DNA of 64,000 nucleotides from Psychrobacter okhotskensis (GCF_013248965.1 NZ_JABRVQ010000014.1:19914-83913), one strand, 5' to 3'. Shown: positions 8,746 through 18,394, counted from the first letter of the stretch. Numbers and translations are program-made. The notes: a model not told the origin generated them from the letters alone.

Positions 8746-10458
8746 ATGACAGTAACCGCGCTAGTCGTTGATGATGAAGTGGATTTGTGCCGCTTGATGC
8801 AAATCACCTTAACCAAGATGGGGATCAAAAGCGATGTGGCTTATACCTTATCGCAGGCACGCGCCTACTGGCAGCAAAACAACTATGACTTTTGTTTGAC
8901 CGATCTCAAATTACCGGATGGCTCAGGACTAGAGTTGGTCAAGGACATCAGCAATAACTCTAGTACACCAATAGCCGTGATTACTGCCCATGGTAGTATG
9001 GATTTGGCTATAGAAGCGTTGAAGTTAGGGGCTTTTGATTTCGTCAATAAACCGCTTGAGCTGCCACGCTTACGCCAGTTGGTCGAAAATGCGCTCAAGG
9101 TCATTCACCAAAATAACGAAGCAGAAACCACACCTGAATGCTCACCCGAGCAGCAAATGTTGGATAGCCGTTTGATCGGTGACTCTGCTGTCATGCACCC
9201 ACTCAAAAACACTATTTTAAAATTGGCACGCTCACAAGCGCCAGTATTTTTATCGGGAGCTTCGGGCACAGGCAAAGAAGTGGTTGCCAAACTGATCCAT
9301 GATTTAAGCCCACGTCGAGATGGCAGTTTTGTACCCGTAAACTGCGGTGCGATTCCTTCAGAGCTCATGGAGTCAGAGTTTTTTGGTCATAAAAAAGGCA
9401 GCTTTACCGGAGCCGTTGCTGATAAGCAAGGCCTGTTCCAACAAGCAAATGGTGGCACGTTATTTTTAGATGAAGTGGCAGATTTGCCCTTAGCAATGCA
9501 AGTCAAACTACTACGCGCCATCCAAGAAAAAACCGTGCGCGCCATCGGTGATACTAAAGAAGTACCCGTCGATATCCGTATCTTATCTGCGACCCATAAA
9601 GACTTGAACCAACTGGTACAAGATGGACTGTTTCGGCAAGACTTGTACTACCGTATCAATGTGATTGAACTAAAGCTGCCCACGCTTAATGCGCGCCGTG
9701 ATGATATTCCCCTCTTAGCCAAGCATTTTTTGGCAATGATCGCAGAAGAATGGCAATTAGACACCCCGCCCTCATTGACAGCGGCCGCTTGCGAGCGCTT
9801 GCAGCACCATGATTTCGCTGGTAATGTCCGTGAGCTACGCAATTTACTTGAGCGCGCTGTGACATTGGCAGAAACCTGCACCATTGACGTCAGCCATTTG
9901 GGTCTAGCGGAACTTGATACTCATCAAGAGATTCATACTCAGCAAAGTCAAAATACCAATGCAGTCGATAATACAACGCCAACATCTAACCATAAATCAG
10001 CTGACCAGCCAACAATGACATCTGTCAGCAGTAAAGAAAAAGTCAGCCAAGCTTCAACAGCGCATAGTGCTGAGCAAACAAAGACCAATCTACATCCTTA
10101 TCGCACCATTACTCAGCATTATCCCTCAACCATTCAGCGTTCGAGGGCTAATAACGCAGAACCTAATCGTAGTGTCGCCAATTCTACAGAGCAGCAATTA
10201 ACGAGCAATCACGCGGCGCTTGATGAACAAGACAGTTTGCAAAATGGCTTAAAGGAAATTAAAGACGGTTTTGAAGGTCAGTTACCTGCCAAAGGGCTAG
10301 AGCATTACCTGCAAGAACAAGAGAAAAATCTGATTATTACTGCTCTTAAGCAGACAGGCTGGAACAAGACGCAAGCCGCAGAACTGTTAGGAACGACGTT
10401 TCGCTCTTTACGCTATCGTATGAAAAAGCTCGATATTGATGAAGATCAGTCCGATTAG
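8746..10458 (+). CDS. pilR: PilR-type sigma-54 response regulator
   Basis: NtrC-class activator of pilA transcription with sigma-54. The receiver domain has phosphoacceptor Asp53 (FCLTDLKLPDGSG). The AAA+ domain carries Walker A GASGTGKE at 171-178, the sigma-54 contact loop GSFTGA at 218-223 (a GAFTGA variant) and Walker B GGTLFLDEVADLP. The C-terminal Fis-type helix-turn-helix is at about 525-565 (WNKTQAAELLGTTFRSLRYR). Between AAA+ and helix-turn-helix, residues about 392-505 are a Gln/Asn/Ser/Thr-rich spacer, making the protein 570 residues where PilR is usually about 450. The order and tight spacing pilS-pilR are canonical. Confidence 0.95.
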   Translation: MTVTALVVDDEVDLCRLMQITLTKMGIKSDVAYTLSQARAYWQQNNYDFCLTDLKLPDGSGLELVKDISNNSSTPIAVITAHGSMDLAIEALKLGAFDFVNKPLELPRLRQLVENALKVIHQNNEAETTPECSPEQQMLDSRLIGDSAVMHPLKNTILKLARSQAPVFLSGASGTGKEVVAKLIHDLSPRRDGSFVPVNCGAIPSELMESEFFGHKKGSFTGAVADKQGLFQQANGGTLFLDEVADLPLAMQVKLLRAIQEKTVRAIGDTKEVPVDIRILSATHKDLNQLVQDGLFRQDLYYRINVIELKLPTLNARRDDIPLLAKHFLAMIAEEWQLDTPPSLTAAACERLQHHDFAGNVRELRNLLERAVTLAETCTIDVSHLGLAELDTHQEIHTQQSQNTNAVDNTTPTSNHKSADQPTMTSVSSKEKVSQASTAHSAEQTKTNLHPYRTITQHYPSTIQRSRANNAEPNRSVANSTEQQLTSNHAALDEQDSLQNGLKEIKDGFEGQLPAKGLEHYLQEQEKNLIITALKQTGWNKTQAAELLGTTFRSLRYRMKKLDIDEDQSD

Positions 10459-10645
10459 CTTTTGCAGATAATAAGCAGCTTTGAGCGTAACGATATGATG
10501 GTCAACAAGTAATATCAAACGTCAAAAATACGATTGGCCGTGTCAAAATCGCTTAGCCTGCAATGCATAGTACTTGCACCCTTTCCCTTTGCTGCTGTAA
10601 TTTTTTTGAGTGGTATCAATTATATTTAGAGCTATCGTTAGCTAC

Positions 10646-12142
10646 TTATTTTTTATTTGTCCGATCTTCGAGCGTATTATCCTCTACAGCTGAATTTCTC
10701 ACAAAGCGAATACCTGACGCCAGTGCTTGTGCCCTGAGTAAATCAAGAGCCTGCTGCTCCCAAGTATTCTCATTGCCTAATAAAGCGACATCAGGCTCGA
10801 CTCCGATACCATCTATCTTATTACCAGCCGCCGTCACATAATTGGCCACGGTTAGCTTAACAGCCTGCTCGTCATTCAAAGGTATCACCGACTGTACCGA
10901 ACCTTTGCCATAGCTCACCTCACCAACAATAGTGGCGCGTTTTTGTGCTTGTAAGCTGCTTGCTAATACTTCTGCAGCGGAGGCAGAATAGCGGTTTTGT
11001 AACACCACTACGGGCAATGGCTTGAGTATCGCAGCGCCTTGTGTCGATAAAACCCGAGAATCATCTTGGCGACCTCTCACTTGTACCACATCGGTGTCCG
11101 CCATAAATAAGCTGGCCACACTCACCGCAGAGGTTAGAACACCACCCGGATTATCACGCATGTCTAATAAAATGCCAGAGACCGGAGACTCTAGGCTAAT
11201 GAGACCTTGCAGCAACTTTTCACGACTGTTGTTCTGAAAAGCAGGCAGTTTAATCACCGCCAGACCGTCTACAAGACGTGTCTCAATCACTTGCGGATGA
11301 TTATTGTTACGCTGTAACGTCGTAGTATGCTTACGGCGACCCGCTTTAGACGTGACAATATCCACTTGTGTGCCTGCAATGCCGGTCAAAATCTGCTCGA
11401 CATCATTGCTTTGTCTGTCGTCATCCAGCTTAAACTCATCAACCTGATGCAAGTAATCACCGACTGCTATGCCTTTTTTATCTGCGGGTGAGTCATTAAG
11501 CACCTCGGTGACCACCCAATAGCCAGCCTTTGGTCGATACATCACTTTGATGCCGACGTCGCCGACATCCCCTTCGGTAAAAGCGCGCAGGTTTTCGTAG
11601 GCCTCAGCATCCAAAAATTCAGCGTGGCTGTCTAGTTTGGTCAACATACCACTCATCGCATTGTTAAATAACTCTTCGTCATTGACGGTATCCACATATT
11701 CACGGCGTACCAAATCTACGACCGCCACAAACGTCTTTAAAGTCTCAGGAGAGATGGCATTCAGTGACACTTGTTCCACTTCAGCGGGGATATCCGTGTT
11801 GATATCGTCTGCTTCATCAGTCAAAGCGCTTTCATCTGCAACGCTATCTATTGCATCATCAGACGCGTCAGCAGCATCTAACATATCGGCAATATCAGAC
11901 AAATCATCTGCATCATTTTCTACCGATAACTCATCAGCATTGAGACTGATAAGCTGCAGACTGGCCGTCGGGCTGCTCTCGTCATCTATAGCAGCCTGTG
12001 CTTGCATGCCAGCGATATTCAACCCTATGAAACTGGCTATGAGTACGGGTTTCAAGACGGTCGACGTTATCAATGCGGTCATCATTGATGATTTTTTTAG
12101 TCGTTCAGACGCTGATGAGCGCTTAAGGCAGATAGAATGCAT
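10646..12142 (-). CDS. ctpA: S41 C-terminal processing protease (CtpA-type)
   Basis: Periplasmic serine protease of family S41 that trims or degrades substrates from the C-terminus. The 498-residue protein starts at 12142 behind AGGTGAG. A signal sequence falls in residues about 20-50, followed by an unusually acidic segment (about 73-125, mostly Asp, Glu, Ala and Ser). A PDZ domain spans about 190-275 (GDVGDVGIKV, DKKGIAVGDYL), then the protease core with the oxyanion segment MRDNPGGVL, the Ser388 nucleophile in YSASAAE and the Lys413 base in YGKGSVQSV. Downstream of gpmI on the same strand, as in several proteobacteria. A terminator lies between the two genes. The symbol is by family, since multiple Ctp paralogues exist. 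Confidence 0.9.
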   Translation of the reverse strand: MHSICLKRSSASERLKKSSMMTALITSTVLKPVLIASFIGLNIAGMQAQAAIDDESSPTASLQLISLNADELSVENDADDLSDIADMLDAADASDDAIDSVADESALTDEADDINTDIPAEVEQVSLNAISPETLKTFVAVVDLVRREYVDTVNDEELFNNAMSGMLTKLDSHAEFLDAEAYENLRAFTEGDVGDVGIKVMYRPKAGYWVVTEVLNDSPADKKGIAVGDYLHQVDEFKLDDDRQSNDVEQILTGIAGTQVDIVTSKAGRRKHTTTLQRNNNHPQVIETRLVDGLAVIKLPAFQNNSREKLLQGLISLESPVSGILLDMRDNPGGVLTSAVSVASLFMADTDVVQVRGRQDDSRVLSTQGAAILKPLPVVVLQNRYSASAAEVLASSLQAQKRATIVGEVSYGKGSVQSVIPLNDEQAVKLTVANYVTAAGNKIDGIGVEPDVALLGNENTWEQQALDLLRAQALASGIRFVRNSAVEDNTLEDRTNKK

Positions 12143-12267
12143 AAAAAACTCACCTAAATAAAAAGAAAATATGCAACGTTATTATATGGCAATTGATGAA
12201 TAATATCTTGTAATGTAGCATTAAGAAGGCAGCGAAGATTAGAGCAAATAGATTAAAAATCTATCCT

Positions 12268-12300
12268 AAAAAAGGGAAGGATCGTAGATACCCTTCCCCT
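12268..12300 (-). terminator. Rho-independent terminator of gpmI
   Basis: On the minus strand AGGGGAAGGG pairs with CCTTCCCTTT across a 10-base loop and runs into TTTTTT at 12273-12268. Confidence 0.8.
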
Positions 12301-12401
12301 TTCCTTCCTTGCTCTTTATCCTTTTTCTTCATGCACTAACCGCTTCATCTGCCCTGATAACATCATAGTAGTTAACAGACGAAAAGCTCAGAAGGACTGA
12401 A

Positions 12402-14057
12402 TCACGATACTGGAATCAATAGGTTTTCACCCGTCATTTCTTCTGGCGCAGTGATATTCATCAATGACAAGATGGTCGGTGCGATATCGCTAAGCTTACC
12501 GCCACTACGTACTTGTACTTTTTGCTCACCAATATAAATCAGAGGCACATGCTCGGTGGTATGTTGGGTATGCACCTGCCCACTTTCGTAGTCTTGCATT
12601 TGCTCAACATTGCCATGGTCAGCGGTAATGAGCATATCGCCGCCAGCTGCTCGTACTGCTGACTCAATACGGCCAACACAGACATCTAACGCCTCTACCG
12701 CTTGCACGGCTGCTTCAAAGATACCGGTATGCCCTACCATATCACCATTGGCATAATTGACAATCAATACATCATATTTGCCCGACTCAATTGCTGCTAC
12801 CAACTTATCGGTCACTTCAGGAGCGCTCATTTCTGGCTGCAAGTCATAAGTGGCGACATCTGGCGACGGCACAAGAATACGTGTCTCGCCTTTATACTCT
12901 GCTTCGCGACCACCACTAAAGAAAAACGTCACGTGCGCGTATTTTTCAGTTTCGGCTATGCGCAGTTGCGTTTTACCTTGCTCTTGCAAATATTCACCCA
13001 GCGTATTGGTCAGAGAGGTTGGGTAATAAGCAATACTGGTCTTCGGGCTATCAGCTAAAATGTCTGAGTACTTGGTCAACATGACAAACGCCGCCAACTT
13101 TGGTTGCTTATGACGGGCAAAACCTGAAAACTCATGATCTGGCAGCACAAACGCTTGCGCTAGCTCACGGGCGCGGTCAGCACGGAAATTCATAAAGATA
13201 AGTGCATCATTATCATCGACAGTATAAGGCGTGTCGCCGCTCTCGATCACGGTAGTCGGATTGATAAACTCATCAGTTTCGCGGGCTTTGTAGGCAGCTT
13301 GGACAGCACCATCAGCACGGGTAGATAGACGATCAGCTTTACCTTCCGTAATAAGCTCATAGGCCTTCTGTACTCGATCCCAGTGATTGTCACGATCCAT
13401 CGCATAGTAGCGACCGATGATACTGGCAATCTGTACGCGACCTTCATAATGGGCATTGAGCTTGTTCAAATACTCACGCAGACGATTGATATACTTATCA
13501 GCAGACTTAGGCGGCGTATCACGACCATCTAAAAAACAATGGACAAAAACGTTTTTGGCACCGTGTACCAACGCCGAATGACACATTCCTTCGATATGGT
13601 CTTGATGCGAATGCACGCCACCATCAGACAGTAAGCCCATGATATGCACATTGCCGCCAAGCTCGTTCGCCGCTTTTACGGCATCGACCAAGGCTTCGTT
13701 TTTATAGAACTCGCGATTGGCAAGCTCACTTGAGATACGCGTTGAGTCTTGATATAGCACACGACCAGCACCTAGGTTCATATGTCCCACTTCAGAGTTA
13801 CCAAACTGACCATCTGGCAAACCAACATCTTCACCTGACGCCGAAATCAATCCATGCGGATATTGTTGGTAGATCTTATCTAGATTCGGCATATTAGCCG
13901 CAGCAATGGCGTTATCCTTGTCTTCTTCACGATGACCAAAGCCGTCCAATATCATTAAGACATGCGGTGTTTTTTTATGCTGTGCGCTTTCTTGCTTGCT
14001 ATCAAGCTGCGCCTGATTGTCGTCAATAGATTCAGATTGTTGCTGGGTACTGGTCAT
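12402..14057 (-). CDS. gpmI: 2,3-bisphosphoglycerate-independent phosphoglycerate mutase
   Basis: Interconverts 3- and 2-phosphoglycerate using a phosphoserine intermediate and Mn2+. The 551-residue protein has the metal-binding MILDGFGHR, the nucleophile Ser88 in [15 protein letters not shown], and the substrate blocks [22 protein letters not shown] and [11 protein letters not shown]. Further metal sites are [13 protein letters not shown] and ADHGNVEQM. Residues 1-28 are a Gln/Ser/Asp-rich extension before the usual start of the family. The RBS GAGGAG supports the annotated ATG, so the extension appears genuine. Usual family length is about 510-515. Third glycolytic gene in the first 14 kb. 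Confidence 0.97.
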   Translation of the reverse strand: MTSTQQQSESIDDNQAQLDSKQESAQHKKTPHVLMILDGFGHREEDKDNAIAAANMPNLDKIYQQYPHGLISASGEDVGLPDGQFGNSEVGHMNLGAGRVLYQDSTRISSELANREFYKNEALVDAVKAANELGGNVHIMGLLSDGGVHSHQDHIEGMCHSALVHGAKNVFVHCFLDGRDTPPKSADKYINRLREYLNKLNAHYEGRVQIASIIGRYYAMDRDNHWDRVQKAYELITEGKADRLSTRADGAVQAAYKARETDEFINPTTVIESGDTPYTVDDNDALIFMNFRADRARELAQAFVLPDHEFSGFARHKQPKLAAFVMLTKYSDILADSPKTSIAYYPTSLTNTLGEYLQEQGKTQLRIAETEKYAHVTFFFSGGREAEYKGETRILVPSPDVATYDLQPEMSAPEVTDKLVAAIESGKYDVLIVNYANGDMVGHTGIFEAAVQAVEALDVCVGRIESAVRAAGGDMLITADHGNVEQMQDYESGQVHTQHTTEHVPLIYIGEQKVQVRSGGKLSDIAPTILSLMNITAPEEMTGENLLIPVS

Positions 14058-14274
14058 AGATTACCGCTCCTCAAGTGAATGAACGCCTATACTGCTATAT
14101 TAGGATGTCGAAAGTTGTCTATATTAGCATACATCTTGAAATTGCTGAAAAACTGCGCGTTTATCCTGCTGTTTCAACGCTTTCAAGCCTTTTCTTCTAT
14201 TAGTTATTGTATAAAATACCGCTGCTATGATTGCTGCGCATTTCTAAAGAGACGTATAAATCTGTAAACCGCGC

Positions 14275-14303
14275 TTGCAATCAGCTATGCCATTGGTTAA
14301 GAT
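14275..14303 (+). promoter_or_regulatory. Sigma-70 promoter of the 6S RNA gene
   Basis: TTGCAA at 14275-14280 and TAAGAT at 14298-14303 with a 17-base spacer, placing transcription start close to the 5' stem of the RNA. Confidence 0.6.
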
Positions 14304-14309
14304 AAATCT

Positions 14310-14500
14310 ATTCTGAAGTGTTGGCTAGTAGATGTTTATTCCCTGAGCCGATAATGCTTTACCAGGATGTGGTACCTATTGCTTCATTGTGTATGCCTGC
14401 ACCGCTTGCGGTGTATCAGGAAACCTGCAGAGGCAATGACGCATCCGCCCTGAACTTCACGGTTCATGGGTCACCATCTTACGGCGGCACTTCGGTTGTT
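14310..14500 (+). ncRNA. ssrS: 6S RNA
   Basis: Regulatory RNA that binds sigma-70 RNA polymerase holoenzyme by mimicking an open promoter. The 5' conserved block TTCCCTGAGCCGATA at 14338-14352 matches the start of gammaproteobacterial 6S RNA. The 3' half shows CCTGAACTTCACGGTTCA and the end block GGCGGCACTTCGG. The terminal stem pairs CTGAAGTG (14313-14320) with CACTTCGG (14488-14495). Length of about 190 nt is normal. A good promoter precedes it and a terminator follows. The small reading frame inside this interval is spurious. The exact 5' and 3' ends are estimated. Confidence 0.88.
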
Positions 14501-14585
14501 ATATTCGGTTAGTTGTCTCTCTATTTATATTCACTAGGTTTATTAATACCTATAAGTTTGTAAAAAGCTGATAACAACCACCAAA

Positions 14586-14620
14586 AAGCCCCTCTCGTCA
14601 CTGACGTAAGGGGCTTTTTT
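14586..14620. terminator. Bidirectional terminator between ssrS and the FxsA gene
   Basis: AAGCCCCT (14586-14593) pairs with AGGGGCTT (14609-14616). T-runs lie on both sides, so it can end the 6S RNA read-through transcript and the convergent fxsA transcript. Confidence 0.85.
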
Positions 14621-14642
14621 ATGTTCGATTTTTCACTAACTT

Positions 14643-15260
14643 TTATTCATCATTAGCAGATTTGGTAATCTTTTTGACATCTTTAGGTATATTTTTTGCC
14701 GTGCCGTCAACAGTTGTATGCTGCTTGAACACATCCCCAAACGGATTTTGTTGTTGTTGTTGACCGAATGGGTTTTGACCATTAATACCGCCACCAAATG
14801 GATTTTGTCCACCCATACCACCTGCACCGCCGAACGGGTTTTGACCGCCGCCCATCTGTTTGGCCATCATCTCCATCATTTTTTGTTGGTTGTTCATGAC
14901 GTAATTATTAGCAAAGTCTTTGAGCTTCTTTTGCACCGGCGGTAGTACCACCAATAACGCGAGCAAATCACTAAGCACACCTGGAATAAGTAGCAAAATG
15001 CCAGCCGCTGCCATGGCCACACTTTTAAGCATGGTTGATTCTTGTGGACGCATCGCTGGGTTCATCATGCCGCCCGCTTTCATTTGCTGAGCCATCGGAT
15101 TTAGCGCTGCCATACCTTTACGAATAAAGGTGATACCGATGACAGCGGCGATAATGAACCACATGAATACCCACCAACCGCTCATAAACTGAGCAATTAA
15201 ATACCACAGTAGCATCTCGATAATAAACCAAACGATGGCAATACCAACTATCTGACCCAT
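14643..15260 (-). CDS. fxsA: FxsA family membrane protein with NPFG repeats
   Basis: Inner-membrane protein of the FxsA family, whose E. coli member relieves F-plasmid exclusion of phage T7; the physiological role is unknown. The start at 15260 has AGGA nine bases upstream; a frame to 15308 is longer but unsupported. The 205-residue protein begins with hydrophobic segments including IEMLLWYLIAQFMSGWW. The family hallmark LLLIPGVLSDLLALLVVLPP lies mid-protein. After it, the cytoplasmic tail is Met/Gln/Gly-rich and carries four QNPFG repeats separated by Gly or Gln runs. That tail is much longer than in E. coli FxsA. Convergent with the 6S RNA gene, divergent from ruvC. Confidence 0.85.
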   Translation of the reverse strand: MGQIVGIAIVWFIIEMLLWYLIAQFMSGWWVFMWFIIAAVIGITFIRKGMAALNPMAQQMKAGGMMNPAMRPQESTMLKSVAMAAAGILLLIPGVLSDLLALLVVLPPVQKKLKDFANNYVMNNQQKMMEMMAKQMGGGQNPFGGAGGMGGQNPFGGGINGQNPFGQQQQQNPFGDVFKQHTTVDGTAKNIPKDVKKITKSANDE

Positions 15261-15413
15261 AAAGTGTCGTCCTATAAAATAAAAACCAATAAATTGAGCG
15301 CCATGCAAATTAAGATGGCTAACATATGATGTATATGGGGATTGATTGCTATACTATCAAACTTAAGGCCTATTTTTAAGCCATTAAACAAAATGAGAGC
15401 AAGACGGAAGATT

Positions 15414-15998
15414 ATGGCAATTATTATCGGGATTGACCCAGGCTCACGTATGACGGGTTATGGTATCGTGCAACAAACGGGCGATAAGCTGACGTATATT
15501 GATGCGGGTACTATTCGTACGGATACCAAAGAGATGCCTGAACGCCTAAAGCGTATTTTTAATGGCTTGACGCGTATTACTCAGCACCATTTAAAATATG
15601 CAGAAGAGCCTATCTATACGGCAATTGAACAAGTATTCATGGCAGAAAACCCAGACTCTGCGCTGAAACTTGGGCAAGCAAGAGGCGCAGCCATCGCCGC
15701 GATGGTGGCACTGGATTTGGAAGTATCAGAGTATACCGCACGCCAGATTAAACAGGCGGTTTGCGGTTATGGTGCCGCAGCCAAAGAACAAGTACAGGAG
15801 ATGGTCTGCCGCATACTGTCTTTAGATGTCGTGCCACAACAAGATGCCGCTGATGGTCTTGCCTGCGCCATTTGTCATGCGCACTCAAGCCATTCAATGA
15901 ACAAATTGCTCCTAAATAGCGCCATGCGTGGACGCGGGGCCTCTAAGAAAAAAGGACGCTGGCGTTTAACCGAAGAAGACTTAGGTAACTTACGATAA
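15414..15998 (+). CDS. ruvC: Holliday junction resolvase RuvC
   Basis: Endonuclease that resolves Holliday junctions with RuvAB during recombination and repair. The 194-residue protein is started at ATG 15414 ([17 protein letters not shown]), where the family begins, with GGAAG ahead; the frame upstream to 15342 is an artefact. The four acidic catalytic residues are present: Asp in GIDPGS, Glu in [18 protein letters not shown], and the Asp pair in DAADGLACA. The C-terminus adds a basic tail, [15 protein letters not shown]. Here ruvC is not next to ruvAB. Confidence 0.96.
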   Translation: MAIIIGIDPGSRMTGYGIVQQTGDKLTYIDAGTIRTDTKEMPERLKRIFNGLTRITQHHLKYAEEPIYTAIEQVFMAENPDSALKLGQARGAAIAAMVALDLEVSEYTARQIKQAVCGYGAAAKEQVQEMVCRILSLDVVPQQDAADGLACAICHAHSSHSMNKLLLNSAMRGRGASKKKGRWRLTEEDLGNLR

Positions 15999-16041
15999 GA
16001 TAAGAAGCCAAAATATAATAAAATAAAGAAAATCTCCATAA

Positions 16042-16072
16042 AAAAACACGCGATCAAATGATGCGTGTTTTT
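16042..16072. terminator. Bidirectional terminator ruvC / META lipoprotein
   Basis: A perfect inverted repeat, AAAAACACGC and GCGTGTTTTT, with an 11-base loop between two convergent genes. Confidence 0.85.
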
Positions 16073-16135
16073 GGTTTAAACCAATGCTGTTAATAGTTTT
16101 TGAAAACCAGCATCTAAATAAAGCTGTTGACCAAC

Positions 16136-17080
16136 TTACTCTACCACAGAACTTTCAATCACCGCATCCAATACATAGGCGTACGCTTCGGTTGACTCAT
16201 TATCAGGATTTTCGATGTCATTGACTTGATAGCGTTGTAGGCGTAGTACTTCTTCGTGCATGCCGTCGTGCTGGTAGCCATCAATATCACCGTTGAATGC
16301 CGTCCACTCACCTTCGCTGGTTTTCAGGCCTTGATCATCATAAGTGACAGGCTTGACTTGCAGGCACATACTCGAATCACCATCGCCACAAGCCACTTTT
16401 TCACTATTCACGGCCCAAAATACGGTCTTGCCTTTACCACTGTACTTTGCTTGTGCCGTAAGCCTACCCGTCCAAACCAAAGTCATCGAATCATTGGTCA
16501 CTTGCGTCAATAGTGGAGGCTCACCTGCAGACACAGACAGCTCACTATTACCTTGCATCAACGTATTCAACAGATTTTCTGCACTATCAAGATCGCCACA
16601 AGACATCTTGGTACTCATACTGTCTTCGGTCGTCAGTGTCTGGGCTTGTAACTCGTAGCCAGCACTCATCGTATTGCAACCAACGCTATAACTTAAGGTG
16701 TTTTGACCTTGATGTTGATTGAATAATAGCGTCACCTGGTCGTTAATATTCATTAGTGGTGCTAATGCTTGAGCGCTCGCATCCTTGGCAGTCAAGAGTG
16801 TCCAACGATAGCGAGCGAGGTTGGCAATCATTTGTTGTTCTGGGCTAAGTTCGGCGACCTTAGACGCGTCTACTGTCTCGTCAATATCAGACTCATTAAT
16901 ATCAGCGCCATTCTCAATCTCCGCTGCACTACCGATGACCTCTGCACTTTGCGTAGTGTCTGACGCCTCATTTTCGGCAGGTGGCGCGTTCTTCTGACAC
17001 GCTCCCAATGTCAGGATTACTGCCAATACACTGGGCAATAACAGTAATTTTGTGGTGGGTTGTGTCTTCATACCTACCAT
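16136..17080 (-). CDS. META-domain and DUF4377-domain lipoprotein
   Basis: Envelope lipoprotein of 314 residues. The start at 17080 has GAGGG at seven bases. Signal peptide ends at the lipobox LGAC with Cys28, followed by an acidic linker to about 85. Residues about 90-200 match the META/HslJ fold (YRWTLL, then LSYSVGCNTMSAGYE). Residues about 220-300 match DUF4377 (VNSEKVACGD, CLQVK, EGEWTAFNGDIDGYQ, EEVLRLQRYQV). META/HslJ proteins are linked to envelope stress and heat or novobiocin tolerance in E. coli; DUF4377 has no known function. The pairing of the two domains is common in Moraxellaceae. Stand-alone gene. Confidence 0.82.
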   Translation of the reverse strand: MVGMKTQPTTKLLLLPSVLAVILTLGACQKNAPPAENEASDTTQSAEVIGSAAEIENGADINESDIDETVDASKVAELSPEQQMIANLARYRWTLLTAKDASAQALAPLMNINDQVTLLFNQHQGQNTLSYSVGCNTMSAGYELQAQTLTTEDSMSTKMSCGDLDSAENLLNTLMQGNSELSVSAGEPPLLTQVTNDSMTLVWTGRLTAQAKYSGKGKTVFWAVNSEKVACGDGDSSMCLQVKPVTYDDQGLKTSEGEWTAFNGDIDGYQHDGMHEEVLRLQRYQVNDIENPDNESTEAYAYVLDAVIESSVVE

Positions 17081-17503
17081 ATTACATCCCTCTTACTAAG
17101 GTTATAGTCAATCTTATATAAATTGGATACGCTGTCCGCCTTGCTTAGCCTACTAGCTGTAGTACTTTGGCTCGCTTTCCTTGTCTCCAAACTATATATT
17201 GATCGACTATATCTAATATCTACTTTTACTGTATTAACTTATAAAGATTTTTATCTTTATTTATATCGATAAAACTAATAGCAGCAATCCGGTACAATTT
17301 AACTACTATAACCTCGATCCTATTGTCTTATGTAATGAAACGTTTCGTTTTATTAATTGTTTTTTAAGTCCGCCTTCTAAATGGACATAGTAAGTCCAAA
17401 AAAAATAGGGATGATCAACAGATTTTGTTAACCATCCCTATTTGGACGTTCAGTACACAGCACAAAATATTTAGGGCTTTAGCAGATAAGGATTAAATGT
17501 TCA
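17081..17503. other. Intergenic stretch
   Basis: About 420 AT-rich bases, no credible gene. Contains the glutathione transferase terminator (17398-17443) and the META lipoprotein leader. Nothing else stood out. Confidence 0.5.
17398..17443 (-). terminator. Rho-independent terminator of the glutathione transferase gene
   Basis: AAATAGGGATG and CATCCCTATTT form a perfect outer stem. On the minus strand it is followed by eight T residues. Confidence 0.8.
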
Positions 17504-18166
17504 CTATTCATTAGCTTCCGTAGGCTTCGCTTTTGCCATTTTTTTAATGCTAAAGCGCTCATGCATTCTCGCATAAAACTGCGCAAGGTTTTCGCCATGG
17601 GCAGTAGGATCTACTTTTAATGCTTTGCCAAAGTCCAAGCCTAGATATAGCACGATATCTGCAAAGCTCAGTTGATCCCCGACCAAATAGTCATGACCTT
17701 CTAGGCTGGTTTCAAAGTATGCCAAAGCTTTGACCGCACGAGCGATGGATGGTGCTACAAATTCAGGGACTTGCTCAACACGTTGTGCCTTTGATGGATG
17801 GCTGTGTTGAAAGGCCAACATCAAGTTATAAAGCACTTCAAACTCCGCAATACGGCGCATCGAACAGACTTGTGCACGCTGAACCACATCATTGCCCATC
17901 ACTGAGCGCTCACCATAAACGCGGTCAAGGTATTCACAAACCGCCTGCGAATCATTGAGCACTGTGCCATCATCTAGGGTTAAAACTGGCACTGTCTGCA
18001 TGGGATTTATCTTAGTAAAAGCCTCTGACATCTGTTCTTTGGCAGCAAAATCAATGTCGACCACATCGATATCATCCATATCATCGACATCGATACCTTT
18101 TGAGGCAAGTAATATAAGGGCTTTTCGAGGGTTGGGTGCAGTACGAGTTATATATAGTTTTTTCAT
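17504..18166 (-). CDS. Glutathione S-transferase family protein
   Basis: Cytosolic transferase-fold protein of 220 residues. The N-terminal thioredoxin-like domain has INPMQTVPVLTLDDGTVLNDSQAVCEYLD, broken here as the cis-proline block TVPVL and the glutathione-binding segment DSQAVCEYLD. The C-terminal all-helical domain includes DYLVGDQLSFADIVLYLGLDF, with the family N-capping box motif around SFADI. RBS AAGGA precedes the ATG at 18166. The substrate cannot be told from sequence; it lies two genes from a 1-Cys peroxiredoxin, a class that needs glutathione and a GST partner for recycling, though the pairing here is only suggestive. Confidence 0.85.
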   Translation of the reverse strand: MKKLYITRTAPNPRKALILLASKGIDVDDMDDIDVVDIDFAAKEQMSEAFTKINPMQTVPVLTLDDGTVLNDSQAVCEYLDRVYGERSVMGNDVVQRAQVCSMRRIAEFEVLYNLMLAFQHSHPSKAQRVEQVPEFVAPSIARAVKALAYFETSLEGHDYLVGDQLSFADIVLYLGLDFGKALKVDPTAHGENLAQFYARMHERFSIKKMAKAKPTEANE

Positions 18167-18331
18167 GGTAAATTCCTTTTAAGTATTATTTCCGAAAAGA
18201 ACGATAACGGTAAATTTTTATGACTATCGTTGTATCATCAAAGCGCAGAAGCTTGTTATTGCTCGCTTAGCACAGTGACTATTGGTTTTTATCATAGCAA
18301 AACCTTGTCGCTGCTTGTGATATGAATGGTA

Positions 18332-18368
18332 AAAAACCCCATAACAGTAAGTTATAGGGTTTTTATTT
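18332..18368 (-). terminator. Rho-independent terminator of the peroxiredoxin gene
   Basis: AAAACCC-TATAAC pairs with GTTAT-GGGGTTTT over a 5-base loop, followed by a T run on the minus strand. Confidence 0.8.
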
Positions 18369-18394
18369 TTTAAGCAATTGCAAAAACGCTCACT

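Noticed and set aside
9950..10260. Low-complexity stretch as a possible frameshifted region in pilR
   Set aside because: The frame stays open and the Fis-type helix-turn-helix follows in the same frame, so it is a true linker.
11637..12161. 174-codon plus-strand frame antisense to ctpA
   Set aside because: Ser/Ala-rich composition is the mirror of the acidic segment of the protease gene; no RBS or homology.
14318..14512. 64-codon plus-strand frame
   Set aside because: It lies inside the 6S RNA, has no RBS, and its sequence is explained by conserved RNA blocks.
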